Below, in pieces: positions 1 to 8,306 of a DNA stretch of 64,000 nt. The notes beneath the pieces were generated by a model that ran no database searches, was not told the origin of the DNA, and saw only the letters and a program-made list of their open reading frames with translations. Where the stretch lies: the NCBI GenBank assembly GCA_965205965.1, contig CBDBHT010000008.1, positions 1,396,303-1,460,302 on the forward strand, given 5' to 3'. Source of the DNA: Bin55 sp965205965. Lineage in GTDB: Bacteria; Pseudomonadota; Gammaproteobacteria; Pseudomonadales; Azotimanducaceae. Position 1 is the first letter of the stretch. The number at the start of each line of letters is the position of its first letter. The position numbers and the translations under genes are program-made.

Positions 1-566
1 GGACGGTCGCACTGCTTCCGTTGCAGAATCCTAATTTGGTATCCGTTATCTGGAGCATTTCCGAAAGTCGATGCGCTGAATTAGAACGGATGCGTGAAGA
101 AGAATTTTTAAATGTTCTTCAGCGAGAATGTGAAAGTATCTGCGGGGATATCAAGGAGATCGATGATCGACGGAGTTTTCCTATTTCGCAACAGATTATC
201 CGTGACTTCAATCCGGAATCATGGGTACTTGTCGTCGGCGATGCGGCACGTACCATCCATCCCTTAGCTGGCCTTGGCGTTAACCTTGGTATTGAAGATG
301 CAAAGGGGGTGGATCAATTGTTTTCATCGAGCACTGACACGACTAAAGTAAACATCTCATACCGCCGATTTGCTGCAAAGCGCCGCGTCCGGAGCCAAGC
401 TATGATTGCCACTATGAGCGCATTACAGTGGTCCTACGAATTACGCGGCGGGTACGGAAGATGGCTTCGCAATGTAGGCGTTCGAACCGTAGGGCGAGTT
501 CCTCACCTCAAACACCAACTGATTCGGGAGGCGATGGGAATCGGACCGATCGCACAATCAGCATGA
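1..566 (+). CDS. UbiH/UbiI-family FAD-dependent ubiquinone-biosynthesis hydroxylase, 3' part
   Basis: The reading frame is open to the left edge, so only the last ~188 residues are present. The segment GDAARTIHPLAGLGVNLG is the second FAD-binding signature (GDAAHxxxPxxGxGxN) of the UbiH/UbiF/VisC flavoprotein monooxygenases that hydroxylate the aromatic ring of ubiquinone precursors, acting with FAD and NAD(P)H in the membrane-associated Ubi complex. The tail with RNVGVRTVGRVPHLK is typical of the family C-terminus. Without the N-terminus the ring position it modifies (UbiH, UbiF or UbiI) cannot be decided. Its TGA stop overlaps the gcvT start as ATGA, so it is probably cotranscribed with the glycine cleavage genes. 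Confidence 0.88.
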   Translation, partial: TVALLPLQNPNLVSVIWSISESRCAELERMREEEFLNVLQRECESICGDIKEIDDRRSFPISQQIIRDFNPESWVLVVGDAARTIHPLAGLGVNLGIEDAKGVDQLFSSSTDTTKVNISYRRFAAKRRVRSQAMIATMSALQWSYELRGGYGRWLRNVGVRTVGRVPHLKHQLIREAMGIGPIAQSA

Positions 567-1627
567 GGACTCAGCTCTATGACCTCCATAAAACGGAGGG
601 AGCGCGATTTGTTTCATTCGCTGGCTGGGATATGCCGGTGCATTACGGATCACAGATTGAAGAGCATCACGCCGTCCGACAGTCGGCCGGACGATTCGAC
701 GTTTCACACATGACGATCGTTGACGTCTTAGGTCCCGACGCACTAAAACTGCTTCGCAAAGTTCTGGCAGGTGACGTGGCTCGATTAACGCAAGGACAGG
801 CCCAGTACGGTCTCATGCTTAACGGGCAAGGCGGTGTAATTGATGATCTCATTACCTACGCGATGTCTGATCGATTTCGAGTAATCTTTAATGCCGCTCG
901 TCGCGGGACCGATTTGTCATGGGTACGCGATCAATCTCAGGAATTGAACGTATCGCTCGTCGAACGTGGCGATCTCAGCATGGTTGCAGTTCAAGGCCCC
1001 TTAGCTATTTCTCACACAATCCCTCTAATTGATCTCCCTAGCTTGTCCGTACTAAAGAAATTTCATTCGTTGGAAATGGAAGATCAATTGGTGGCGCGAA
1101 CGGGTTACACTGGAGAAGATGGCTTAGAGTTCATGCTCCCGCACGATCAGGCGCGGGGACTTTGGCAACAATTGAAGCACGTTAACGTTAGGGCGGCTGG
1201 TTTAGGTGCTCGAGATTCGCTACGTTTGGAAGCAGGTCTAAACCTTTACGGACAGGATATGGACGACTCGATAAACCCGTTTGAATCCAATCTTGAGTGG
1301 ACGATTCACTGGGAGCCTAATGACCGTGATTTCATTGGAAGAGCTAGTTTGGAAAAACTTAAACCCACTCCCCACCAGTATAAATTAGCAGGTTTGGAGC
1401 TGACTCAAAATGGAGTTATGCGCTGCGGTTGTCAGGTACACACCAATGCTGGAGTGGGACAGATTACTAGTGGTACATTTTCGCCAACATTAGGTTACAG
1501 TATTGCTCTGGCTAGGCTACCCCGCCAAGCAACCGGAGTCTGCTCCGTAGATATACGAGGTAAGCCATATTCCGCACGAATAGTGCAACCCCCTTTTGTA
1601 AGACATGGTAAAAAAAATAGTCAATGA
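563..1627 (+). CDS. gcvT: Glycine cleavage system T protein (aminomethyltransferase)
   Basis: 354-residue tetrahydrofolate-dependent aminomethyltransferase. It takes the aminomethyl group from lipoyl-H-protein, releases ammonia and makes 5,10-methylene-THF in the cytoplasm. The sequence begins with the family pattern (LYDLHKTEGARFVSFAGWDM), followed by HHAVRQSAGRFDVSHM and, later, the folate-site stretch GLGARDSLRLEAGLNLYGQD. The frame stays open upstream, but the ATG at 563 was chosen because the protein then starts exactly at the conserved N-terminus and overlaps the upstream stop as ATGA. It also overlaps gcvH by ATGA, indicating translational coupling. Length is usual for bacterial GcvT. 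Confidence 0.95.
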   Translation: MRTQLYDLHKTEGARFVSFAGWDMPVHYGSQIEEHHAVRQSAGRFDVSHMTIVDVLGPDALKLLRKVLAGDVARLTQGQAQYGLMLNGQGGVIDDLITYAMSDRFRVIFNAARRGTDLSWVRDQSQELNVSLVERGDLSMVAVQGPLAISHTIPLIDLPSLSVLKKFHSLEMEDQLVARTGYTGEDGLEFMLPHDQARGLWQQLKHVNVRAAGLGARDSLRLEAGLNLYGQDMDDSINPFESNLEWTIHWEPNDRDFIGRASLEKLKPTPHQYKLAGLELTQNGVMRCGCQVHTNAGVGQITSGTFSPTLGYSIALARLPRQATGVCSVDIRGKPYSARIVQPPFVRHGKKNSQ

Positions 1628-2022
1628 ACGAATTTCCAGCCGAGTTACGTTACACCTCAACGCACGAATGGGTACGTGTCGCAGAAGATGGTTTGGTAAC
1701 CGTCGGGATTACCGATTTTGCACAGGATGCCCTAGGTGACATCGTCTTCGTCGAATTGCCTGAAATCGGACAAAACGTCGGCCGTGGTGAGGAGGTCGCC
1801 GTCGTCGAATCCGTTAAAGCGGCTTCGGACGTATATGCTCCCGTTACCGGTGAGATTGTCAAAATAAACATGAACCTCGAAGAGGACCCTGAATTGGTCA
1901 ACGGGGACCCTTTCGGAGATGGTTGGTTCTTCACCGTCGACCCAGTTGACGTGGAATCAATGAACGGATTATTCGATGCATCCGACTATGAAGAGCATTG
2001 TGCATCAGAAGCAGACGAATAG
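1624..2022 (+). CDS. gcvH: Glycine cleavage system H protein (lipoyl carrier)
   Basis: 132-residue lipoyl-domain protein that shuttles the aminomethyl intermediate from P to T protein and reducing equivalents to the L protein. The lipoylated lysine is K65 in the motif VESVKAASDVYAPVTG, which is essentially canonical. THEWVRV near the N-terminus and DPELVNGDPFGDGWFF near the C-terminus are further H-protein signatures. The ATG overlaps the gcvT stop by four bases. No lpdA (L protein) or lipoate ligase is visible in the window, so those must be supplied from elsewhere. Confidence 0.96.
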   Translation: MNEFPAELRYTSTHEWVRVAEDGLVTVGITDFAQDALGDIVFVELPEIGQNVGRGEEVAVVESVKAASDVYAPVTGEIVKINMNLEEDPELVNGDPFGDGWFFTVDPVDVESMNGLFDASDYEEHCASEADE

Positions 2023-2042
2023 TTTTTCCTCGTATTTCTTAA

Positions 2043-3395
2043 ATGCCATTCATACCGCATACAGATGATGATGTTGAAACGATGCTCTCAGAAATCGGCG
2101 TCTTGTCGATTGATGAGTTGTTTGATGAAATTCCGTCACGACTGAAAAACGCTGACCTTTCGGAAATCCCGAGTGGTATTTCCGAGATGGAGATGCTCCG
2201 TGCGTTCTCGAAGCGGGCGCAAGTTGATGAATCCGGACCATGTTTTATCGGTGCGGGATGCTACGATCATCATATTCCGGCCGCAGTTTGGGATCTCGCT
2301 TCTCGCGGTGAATTCCTGACTTCCTATACGCCCTATCAGGCTGAAGCCAGCCAAGGGACGCTACAAGTTATCTACGAATTTCAATCTATGATGACAGCGT
2401 TAACCGGCCTGGACGTAGCCAATGCATCTGTTTACGAGGGAGGTTCGAGTCTTGGCGAGTCAATTCTCATGGCCATGCGCGCAAATCGGAAAAAGGGGGC
2501 ACAGACCGTGCTCGTCTCAGGTGGATTAAATCCGTTCTATTACCAAGCGGCACGCACCTTAGTAGCGGGACAGGGTATTGAATTCTCAACTGCGGTGGCT
2601 CCAGACGGGTTTTTTGATCTAATCCTGTGCGAGGAACAGCAACCAGCCGTTGTCGTATTACAGCAGCCTAATTTCTATGGGTTACTAGAGGACGTTGATA
2701 CCATCACGAATTGGGCGCACGATCAAGAGGCTACCGTTATCGCGGTGGTCAACCCCGTTTCGTTGGGCTTATTAAAAGCACCAGGGAAGTGGGGAAGCAC
2801 GGGTGCCGATATCGCCTGTGGAGACGGTCAATCTCTTGGTTTACCGATGGCTTCTGGAGGCCCTTCACTTGGCTTCATGTGCGCTAAGGACAATCTATTG
2901 CGCCAAATGCCCGGCAGAATCGTTGGATTGACGGAGGACCTTGATGGTAACCCTGGTTATACCTTGACGCTACAAGCTCGTGAACAGCACATACGCCGTG
3001 AAAAAGCCAAGTCGAACATCTGCACTAATCAAGGATTACTGGTTACAGCGGCGACAATCCATCTAAGTTTGATGGGAGCGAAGGGATTGCGAAACGTCGC
3101 GATGCAGTGCCATGACAACACCGTGAAATTGGTTACGGCGTTGGCAGAGTTACCGGGCGTACGGAGATACTTCTCTGGCGAGTATTTTCATGAAGCGGTC
3201 CTAGATCTAGGACAAGATTCAGCAACAGTCGTAACCAAAATGCTGAAACGAGGGATATTGGCAGGATATCCACTAGGCGGCATCAGCACAGAGTTAGCAA
3301 ATTGTATTTTGACCTGTGCAACCGAAAAACGTACTGATGCAGAGATATCCCAATATTGCACCGAGCTGGAAAGAACGTTAAGCGAGTCTACCTAA
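2043..3395 (+). CDS. gcvPA: Glycine dehydrogenase (decarboxylating) subunit 1, GcvPA
   Basis: 450 residues; N-terminal half of the pyridoxal-phosphate glycine decarboxylase, here a separate polypeptide. Recognisable stretches are MPFIPHTDDDVETML at the N-terminus, CFIGAGCYDHHIPA and TSYTPYQAEASQGTLQ. The PLP lysine is expected in the partner subunit, not here. Starts 20 bases after gcvH and overlaps gcvPB by one base (TAATG). Split gcvP is common in Firmicutes, Thermotogae and some gammaproteobacteria, whereas enteric bacteria have one fused gene. Confidence 0.95.
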   Translation: MPFIPHTDDDVETMLSEIGVLSIDELFDEIPSRLKNADLSEIPSGISEMEMLRAFSKRAQVDESGPCFIGAGCYDHHIPAAVWDLASRGEFLTSYTPYQAEASQGTLQVIYEFQSMMTALTGLDVANASVYEGGSSLGESILMAMRANRKKGAQTVLVSGGLNPFYYQAARTLVAGQGIEFSTAVAPDGFFDLILCEEQQPAVVVLQQPNFYGLLEDVDTITNWAHDQEATVIAVVNPVSLGLLKAPGKWGSTGADIACGDGQSLGLPMASGGPSLGFMCAKDNLLRQMPGRIVGLTEDLDGNPGYTLTLQAREQHIRREKAKSNICTNQGLLVTAATIHLSLMGAKGLRNVAMQCHDNTVKLVTALAELPGVRRYFSGEYFHEAVLDLGQDSATVVTKMLKRGILAGYPLGGISTELANCILTCATEKRTDAEISQYCTELERTLSEST

Positions 3396-4843
3396 TGAGC
3401 CGTACCATTTTTGACTTGTCTCAAGCGGGCAGAGCCGCAGCGGCACAGTATCGTGAGTCCGCAAATTTATGTGATCTTCCCGCAACCTGTCTGAGAAGTG
3501 ACCCACTGCTACTTCCGGAAGTATCAGAACTGCAGGCCGTTCGCCATTACACCAAACTCTCCAGTAAGAATTTAGCCGTAGACAATGCTTTCTATCCTCT
3601 TGGGTCGTGTACGATGAAATATAATCCGAGAGGAGCTCACAAAGCGGCTAATTTGCCCGGCTTTCTCGCGCGACATCCCCTTGCTCCTAACGAAGCGAGT
3701 CAGGGAACTCTCTCAGTTTTGTTCGAATTACAAGAATGGCTCAAAGTCGTAACTGGGATGAGTGCAATTTCACTTGCTCCGATGGCTGGAGCTCAAGGTG
3801 AACTAGCTGGGATATTGATGATTCGTGCTTACCACCAAAGCCGAGGCGATCACCGTCGAATCGACATCCTCGTGCCTTCAGCCGCTCATGGCACCAATCC
3901 GGCAACCGCATCCATGTGCGGATTTCGTGTGCGTGAAATTACAGTTGGAGAAGACGGCGACGTTGATATTGACGATTTAAAGCGCGCGTTGGGACCATCA
4001 ACTGCTGGAATGATGCTCACGAATCCTTCCACCTGCGGCGTGTTCGAACGCTCAATCGAACAAATCGACGCTTTGGTTCACGAGGCGGGCGGACTTCTCT
4101 ATTACGACGGTGCCAACCTCAACGCCATTCTTGGGAAGGTTCGTCCTGGCGACATGGGCTTCGACGTACTCCACCTGAATACGCACAAGACTTTTGCTAC
4201 TCCGCACGGAGGGGGCGGCCCGGGTGCTGGACCCGTCGGTGTCAATGAACGTCTCGAACCGTTCCTGCCCGTGCCGACCGTGGGAAAAAACGATGAAGGA
4301 TACGAATGGTTGGGAGAAAATCACGTACCGCACACGATCGGACGGCTATCTGCTTTCATGGGAAACGCTGGAATTCTCATTCGCGCACATGCTTATGCTC
4401 GTCTTCTTGGACGTGAAGGGTTACAACGCGTCAGTGAGTACGCCGTTCTAAATGCCAACTATCTGCAAACGAGACTACAAAAGGCTGGGTTTCAACTTGC
4501 ATATCCAACTCGGCGAGCGGGCCATGAATTTATAGTAACACTTAAGCGGGAAGCTAAAGAACTCGGTGTTCCTGCCATAGACTTTGCAAAACGTCTTCTT
4601 GACTTTGGTATCCACGCCCCGACAACGTATTTTCCGCTAATTATCCCCGAATGCTTGCTTATCGAACCAACGGAAACGGAATCGAAACAAGAGCTTGATA
4701 CTTTCGTGAACACAATGGTTGAAATACGCGAAGAAGCACGACGCGATCCTGATTTTCTACACGGAGCACCTTATCTACAGCCAGTACGTCGCCTCAATGA
4801 CGTGAAAGCAGCACGTGAGCCGAATTTGGTTTGGAGAGCTTAG
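3395..4843 (+). CDS. gcvPB: Glycine dehydrogenase (decarboxylating) subunit 2, GcvPB
   Basis: 482 residues; the PLP-carrying half of glycine decarboxylase, which forms the functional complex with GcvPA and passes the aminomethyl group to lipoyl-GcvH. The predicted PLP Schiff-base lysine is K265 in LHLNTHKTFATPHGGGGPG, followed by the family's glycine-rich loop. YPLGSCTMKYNPR and APTTYFPLIIPECLLIEPTE are further conserved blocks. The reading frame extends upstream, but the ATG at 3395 (TAATG overlap with gcvPA) gives the usual N-terminus. Last gene of the gcv operon; I see no clear terminator after it. Confidence 0.95.
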   Translation: MSRTIFDLSQAGRAAAAQYRESANLCDLPATCLRSDPLLLPEVSELQAVRHYTKLSSKNLAVDNAFYPLGSCTMKYNPRGAHKAANLPGFLARHPLAPNEASQGTLSVLFELQEWLKVVTGMSAISLAPMAGAQGELAGILMIRAYHQSRGDHRRIDILVPSAAHGTNPATASMCGFRVREITVGEDGDVDIDDLKRALGPSTAGMMLTNPSTCGVFERSIEQIDALVHEAGGLLYYDGANLNAILGKVRPGDMGFDVLHLNTHKTFATPHGGGGPGAGPVGVNERLEPFLPVPTVGKNDEGYEWLGENHVPHTIGRLSAFMGNAGILIRAHAYARLLGREGLQRVSEYAVLNANYLQTRLQKAGFQLAYPTRRAGHEFIVTLKREAKELGVPAIDFAKRLLDFGIHAPTTYFPLIIPECLLIEPTETESKQELDTFVNTMVEIREEARRDPDFLHGAPYLQPVRRLNDVKAAREPNLVWRA

Positions 4844-5608
4844 TGTAGTGTTTCTTTTCTAGATCATCTGATCGTCCACCATCTGCTTTACGAGTTTCTA
4901 CGACCGTCTCTTTCCGCTATATCTAAAAGGAGTCTGGGTGCCGCAGGACTTGTTGGACAAGGCAATCCCCGGTACACCTTTGCTGTTGTCAAGCCGCTAC
5001 GAGCTGAGTATCTGAAGCACCGAAGAGCCCATCCGTCCTTCTCAATCGCGTGAGCCTAGCTGCTAGTCCGGATACCCGTTCAGCATGCTCGTAGAACCCA
5101 CGGACCTGCAGTACAAGGCATTCGAACTGCTTGACCTCAATCCCGACAAGATGTTCCCAGCGTGAGCCCATCTTGAATCTTGCTAACCTTCTGAAATTAA
5201 TGTATTTCTATCAAAATTCTCCGTGGAAGTCCCATCTGAATAACAATATTATAGGGGTGCCACGCTCGTGGTTATGGACCAAACCTACGGGGTGGCACTA
5301 CGCGCCAAGCAGTGTGCGGGTGGGCTACAAACTAGCGGTTCCGCCCGAGCAGAACTGCAAAATCCCGCAGGAATATCACACTGGAAGATTTACAGAAAGG
5401 AAGAAGTGCAACAGAGGTGGAACGCCTATTGCAACACCTCAAAGAGCATCAACGAATCGCCACTCGCTACGACAAGTTGGATGTCGTCTTACTTGTTGCC
5501 TTTATCCAACACATGATCTACGCGGCTTTGAAGTGGTAGTTCCCCTCCGACGTTCAGTATTAGTACTCCCCAAGATCAACTACAAACCACACATATGTTG
5601 CAGTCTAC
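4844..5608. other. Intergenic region without an intact gene
   Basis: 765 bases between convergent gcvPB and the YyaL-like gene. Frames are broken by stops. The plus strand around 4925-5165 reads in short protein-like pieces (for example VPQDLLDKAIPGTPLLLSSR) separated by stops, possibly a decayed gene I do not recognise. The 3' third holds the transposase scrap listed separately. No RNA gene or clear terminator is seen. Confidence 0.5.
5399..5539 (+). pseudogene. IS5-group (IS427-like) transposase, C-terminal scrap
   Basis: About 46 codons, ending at TAG 5537-5539, read VERLLQHLKEHQRIATRYDK and then a short hydrophobic tail. This matches the E-region and tail of IS5/IS427-type DDE transposases (VERxFxxLKxFRRIATRYDK). 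No N-terminal part or terminal repeats are found nearby, so it is an old remnant. Confidence 0.6.
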
Positions 5609-7672
5609 TCAAGTTAGTTGTTTCCGAAATTCTTCAACGCTCGTAATAGGAGCGGAACACATCAGATCAGTACAGATATATGCAGTTACTTGATCTTGTA
5701 CATTCAGCGGTACCAAGCGCGGCAAATAGGGTGGTACCAATCCTGGCGAGTGATCGGGAATTGCAAAAGCGGTCCGCCATGGGTGATACCCTTCCTGGGC
5801 AATACACAACCACCTCTGGCTTGCAATTTCTTGGCCTCGAATGATTACATGTTGGGGAGCATATTCCAAAGATTCCAACGCTGACAGCATTGTGCAGAAT
5901 GCAGACGGATAAACTTGGATATCGCCTCGAACGGAAGCTAGCGTCTTCTCAGCAATGTCTCTGAAACGTAATTCGCCGGTGAGTTCGGTGAGCTGTATCA
6001 GTGCCTGCGCAGCTACTCCGTTACCCGACGGTAGCGCGTCGTCCATAGTAGGCTTTGGTCGATGGATTAATGCTTCTTGGTCATTAGCCGTGAAGTAAAA
6101 ACACTGGTGCTCTATGTCGAAAAATTGTTCAATCAGCGTATCGGCGACGGCTAGTGCAGTTTCGATATCCGTGCGTCGCCACTGCGCCGAAAGCAACGTC
6201 AAAAGGGCATCCAGCATATTTGCATAATCGTCAAGATAACCCGCGTACTGCGTTCTTCCCTCGCACCACGTTGCAAACAGTCGAGATCCGTCGAAGCAAT
6301 TCTCACGAACAAAGTCAGCGGCACGTTGTGCCGACGCGAGCCAGCTCGGCTCCCCCATCGCCACCGACGCCTTGGCCATCGATTTAATTGCCAAGCCGTT
6401 CCACGCAGTCAAAATTTTGTTATCCAGTGCTGGCAGGACGCGCTTCGATCGTTCTGCGAAAAGTTTCGCTTTAGCTGAAGCGAGCAGTGTTTCAGCTTCC
6501 TCCCGCTGAAGACTCAAGCGACGAACGACGGAGAGCCACGCGTCCTGACGAGCTAGATTCCATTGACTTTCAAAATTTGCCGGTTTGTCGAGGCCGTACA
6601 GCGTTTCGATCACCGAATACTCATCTTTGGTAAGCAATCCCTGAACTTGGTCCCGCCGCCAAACATAGTATTTGCCTTCCTCTCCCTCTGAATCGGCATC
6701 TATCGCAGAAAAATAACCGCCGTTTTCATGCTGCATATCACGCGTGATCCATTCCACGGTCTCGCGCACAACGTCGCCAAATAGTTCATTCCCGGTAATT
6801 GAATGGGCGTCCACGTACATTCCCAGCAACAAGGCATTGTCGTACAACATCTTCTCGAAATGCGGAACCATCCATTGTCGATCGGTTGAATAGCGGCAGA
6901 ATCCTCCGCCAAGGTGGTCATAAATACCCCCTCTAGCCATTTTGGTCAGCGTGTGCGTGGCCATTTCCAGTCCTTCGTGGTCCACTTCGTCGTGGTACTG
7001 TTGCTGATACGCCCAGGTACGGAGCAACCGGTCAATAGACATTGCTTGAGGAAATTTCGGCGCCTCACCAAATCCGCCATCGCGGGGGTCGTATTGACCT
7101 TCCAGCTGTTCACGCGCAATACGCAAAAGATCGAAATTGGAGAGATCTTTCGAACTATCGTTCCGTAATGATGTTTGATTCAGAAGGGTTTTAAGCTGAC
7201 TTCCCTGATTCTCCAAATCTTCTCTACGCGTTTGGTATGCTTCGCTAACGCGTTGAAGTACGTCCATGAATGACGGTGATCCGTAGCGCGGTGTGTTTGG
7301 AAAGTACGTACCTCCAAAGAACGGCAACAACGTATCTGGAGCAAGGAACATGGTTAGTGGCCAACCGCCCGTACGCCTCGTCAAGAGATGGTGCGCTTTT
7401 TGATATGTTTTATCTAAATCGGGTCGCTCCTCGCGATCAACTTTAACGTTGATGAACAAAACATTCATTAAGGACGCTGTCGCTTCATCCTCAAAAGATT
7501 CGTGTGCCATAACGTGGCACCAATGGCAAGTCGAATACCCTATTGAGAGCAGAATTGGCTTGTCTTCCGTTTTTGCGCGTTCCAATGCTTCAGATCCCCA
7601 TGGATACCATTCGACGGGATTGCTCGCATGTTGTCTCAGGTAGGGACTAACCTCGTTGCTAAGTTGATTCAT
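5609..7672 (-). CDS. Thioredoxin-domain protein of the YyaL/SPATA20 (DUF255) family
   Basis: 687 residues, the usual family length. An N-terminal DUF255 thioredoxin-like domain (~1-165) has the active-site-like motif STCHWCHVM (C49, C52) followed by HESFED, and NVKVDREERPDLD. The rest (~190-680) is an alpha/alpha-barrel resembling glycosidase-like (six-hairpin) folds, with GGFGEAPKFPQ and VPHFEKMLYDNA. Bacterial YyaL and mammalian SPATA20 are conserved but have no settled biochemical function; a redox-linked role is often assumed from the CxxC. Transcribed away from rppH with 133 bases between the starts. Nothing in the sequence indicates a signal peptide. Confidence 0.88.
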   Translation of the reverse strand: MNQLSNEVSPYLRQHASNPVEWYPWGSEALERAKTEDKPILLSIGYSTCHWCHVMAHESFEDEATASLMNVLFINVKVDREERPDLDKTYQKAHHLLTRRTGGWPLTMFLAPDTLLPFFGGTYFPNTPRYGSPSFMDVLQRVSEAYQTRREDLENQGSQLKTLLNQTSLRNDSSKDLSNFDLLRIAREQLEGQYDPRDGGFGEAPKFPQAMSIDRLLRTWAYQQQYHDEVDHEGLEMATHTLTKMARGGIYDHLGGGFCRYSTDRQWMVPHFEKMLYDNALLLGMYVDAHSITGNELFGDVVRETVEWITRDMQHENGGYFSAIDADSEGEEGKYYVWRRDQVQGLLTKDEYSVIETLYGLDKPANFESQWNLARQDAWLSVVRRLSLQREEAETLLASAKAKLFAERSKRVLPALDNKILTAWNGLAIKSMAKASVAMGEPSWLASAQRAADFVRENCFDGSRLFATWCEGRTQYAGYLDDYANMLDALLTLLSAQWRRTDIETALAVADTLIEQFFDIEHQCFYFTANDQEALIHRPKPTMDDALPSGNGVAAQALIQLTELTGELRFRDIAEKTLASVRGDIQVYPSAFCTMLSALESLEYAPQHVIIRGQEIASQRWLCIAQEGYHPWRTAFAIPDHSPGLVPPYLPRLVPLNVQDQVTAYICTDLMCSAPITSVEEFRKQLT

Positions 7673-7805
7673 GGTTTATTCAAAAGGACCCGCTTAAACT
7701 TCCTCCGTGAAGAAAATGAGTGAACGCTCACTTCTCTGACAAAGAGAATATTCATTGAATTTATGTGCAATAGTACGGATAGGCATAATATGAAACAATG
7801 GCCCT

Positions 7806-8306
7806 ATGAGCGAACGGTGCAACATAGATGCTGAAGGCTTTCGTCCGAATGTGGCGATCGTTATTGCAAATCGCCACGGTCAAGTACTATGGGCAAGGCG
7901 TGTTGGTGGAAAGGATGAATGGCAGTTCCCTCAAGGTGGCATACGATCGGATGAAAATGAGATGGAGGCAATGTACCGGGAGCTTAAGGAAGAAGTTGGG
8001 ATCGGGCCCGACGACGTTGAAGTCCTGTCGCACACAACGGGATGGCTGAGATATCGCATTCCGGAAAGCGTACTCAACCAAAATCCCAATCGGAAATTCC
8101 TCGGCCAGAAGCAGAAATGGTTTTTGCTGCTCCTTAAATCCAACGAGGAGCGAATAGACCTTGCAGCTTCCGATAAACCTGAATTTGATACGTGGCACTG
8201 GGTGAGTTACTGGTACCCTCTATCACAGGTCGTAAAATTCAAACGTGACGTGTACCGGGTCGCGCTCAGCCAGCTGGTTAGTGCGTTGCCAAAAGAGGAA
8301 TGCTAA
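7806..8306 (+). CDS. rppH: RNA pyrophosphohydrolase RppH (Nudix)
   Basis: 166-residue Nudix hydrolase that removes pyrophosphate from 5'-triphosphorylated mRNA to start RNase E-dependent decay. The complete Nudix box runs from G44 to I66 with the invariant E50, R58-E59 and E62-E63. GFRPNVAIVIANRHGQVLWA and the WQFPQGG lead-in are typical of RppH rather than of mutator Nudix enzymes. It is immediately followed by ptsP (stop TAA 8304-8306, next start at 8307), the same pairing as in enterobacteria, which supports the assignment. Confidence 0.95.
   Translation: MSERCNIDAEGFRPNVAIVIANRHGQVLWARRVGGKDEWQFPQGGIRSDENEMEAMYRELKEEVGIGPDDVEVLSHTTGWLRYRIPESVLNQNPNRKFLGQKQKWFLLLLKSNEERIDLAASDKPEFDTWHWVSYWYPLSQVVKFKRDVYRVALSQLVSALPKEEC

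Noticed and set aside
4989..5171. 60-codon minus-strand frame downstream of gcvPB
   Set aside because: No recognisable domain or ribosome-binding site; the plus strand is equally protein-like but stop-ridden, so neither can be supported.
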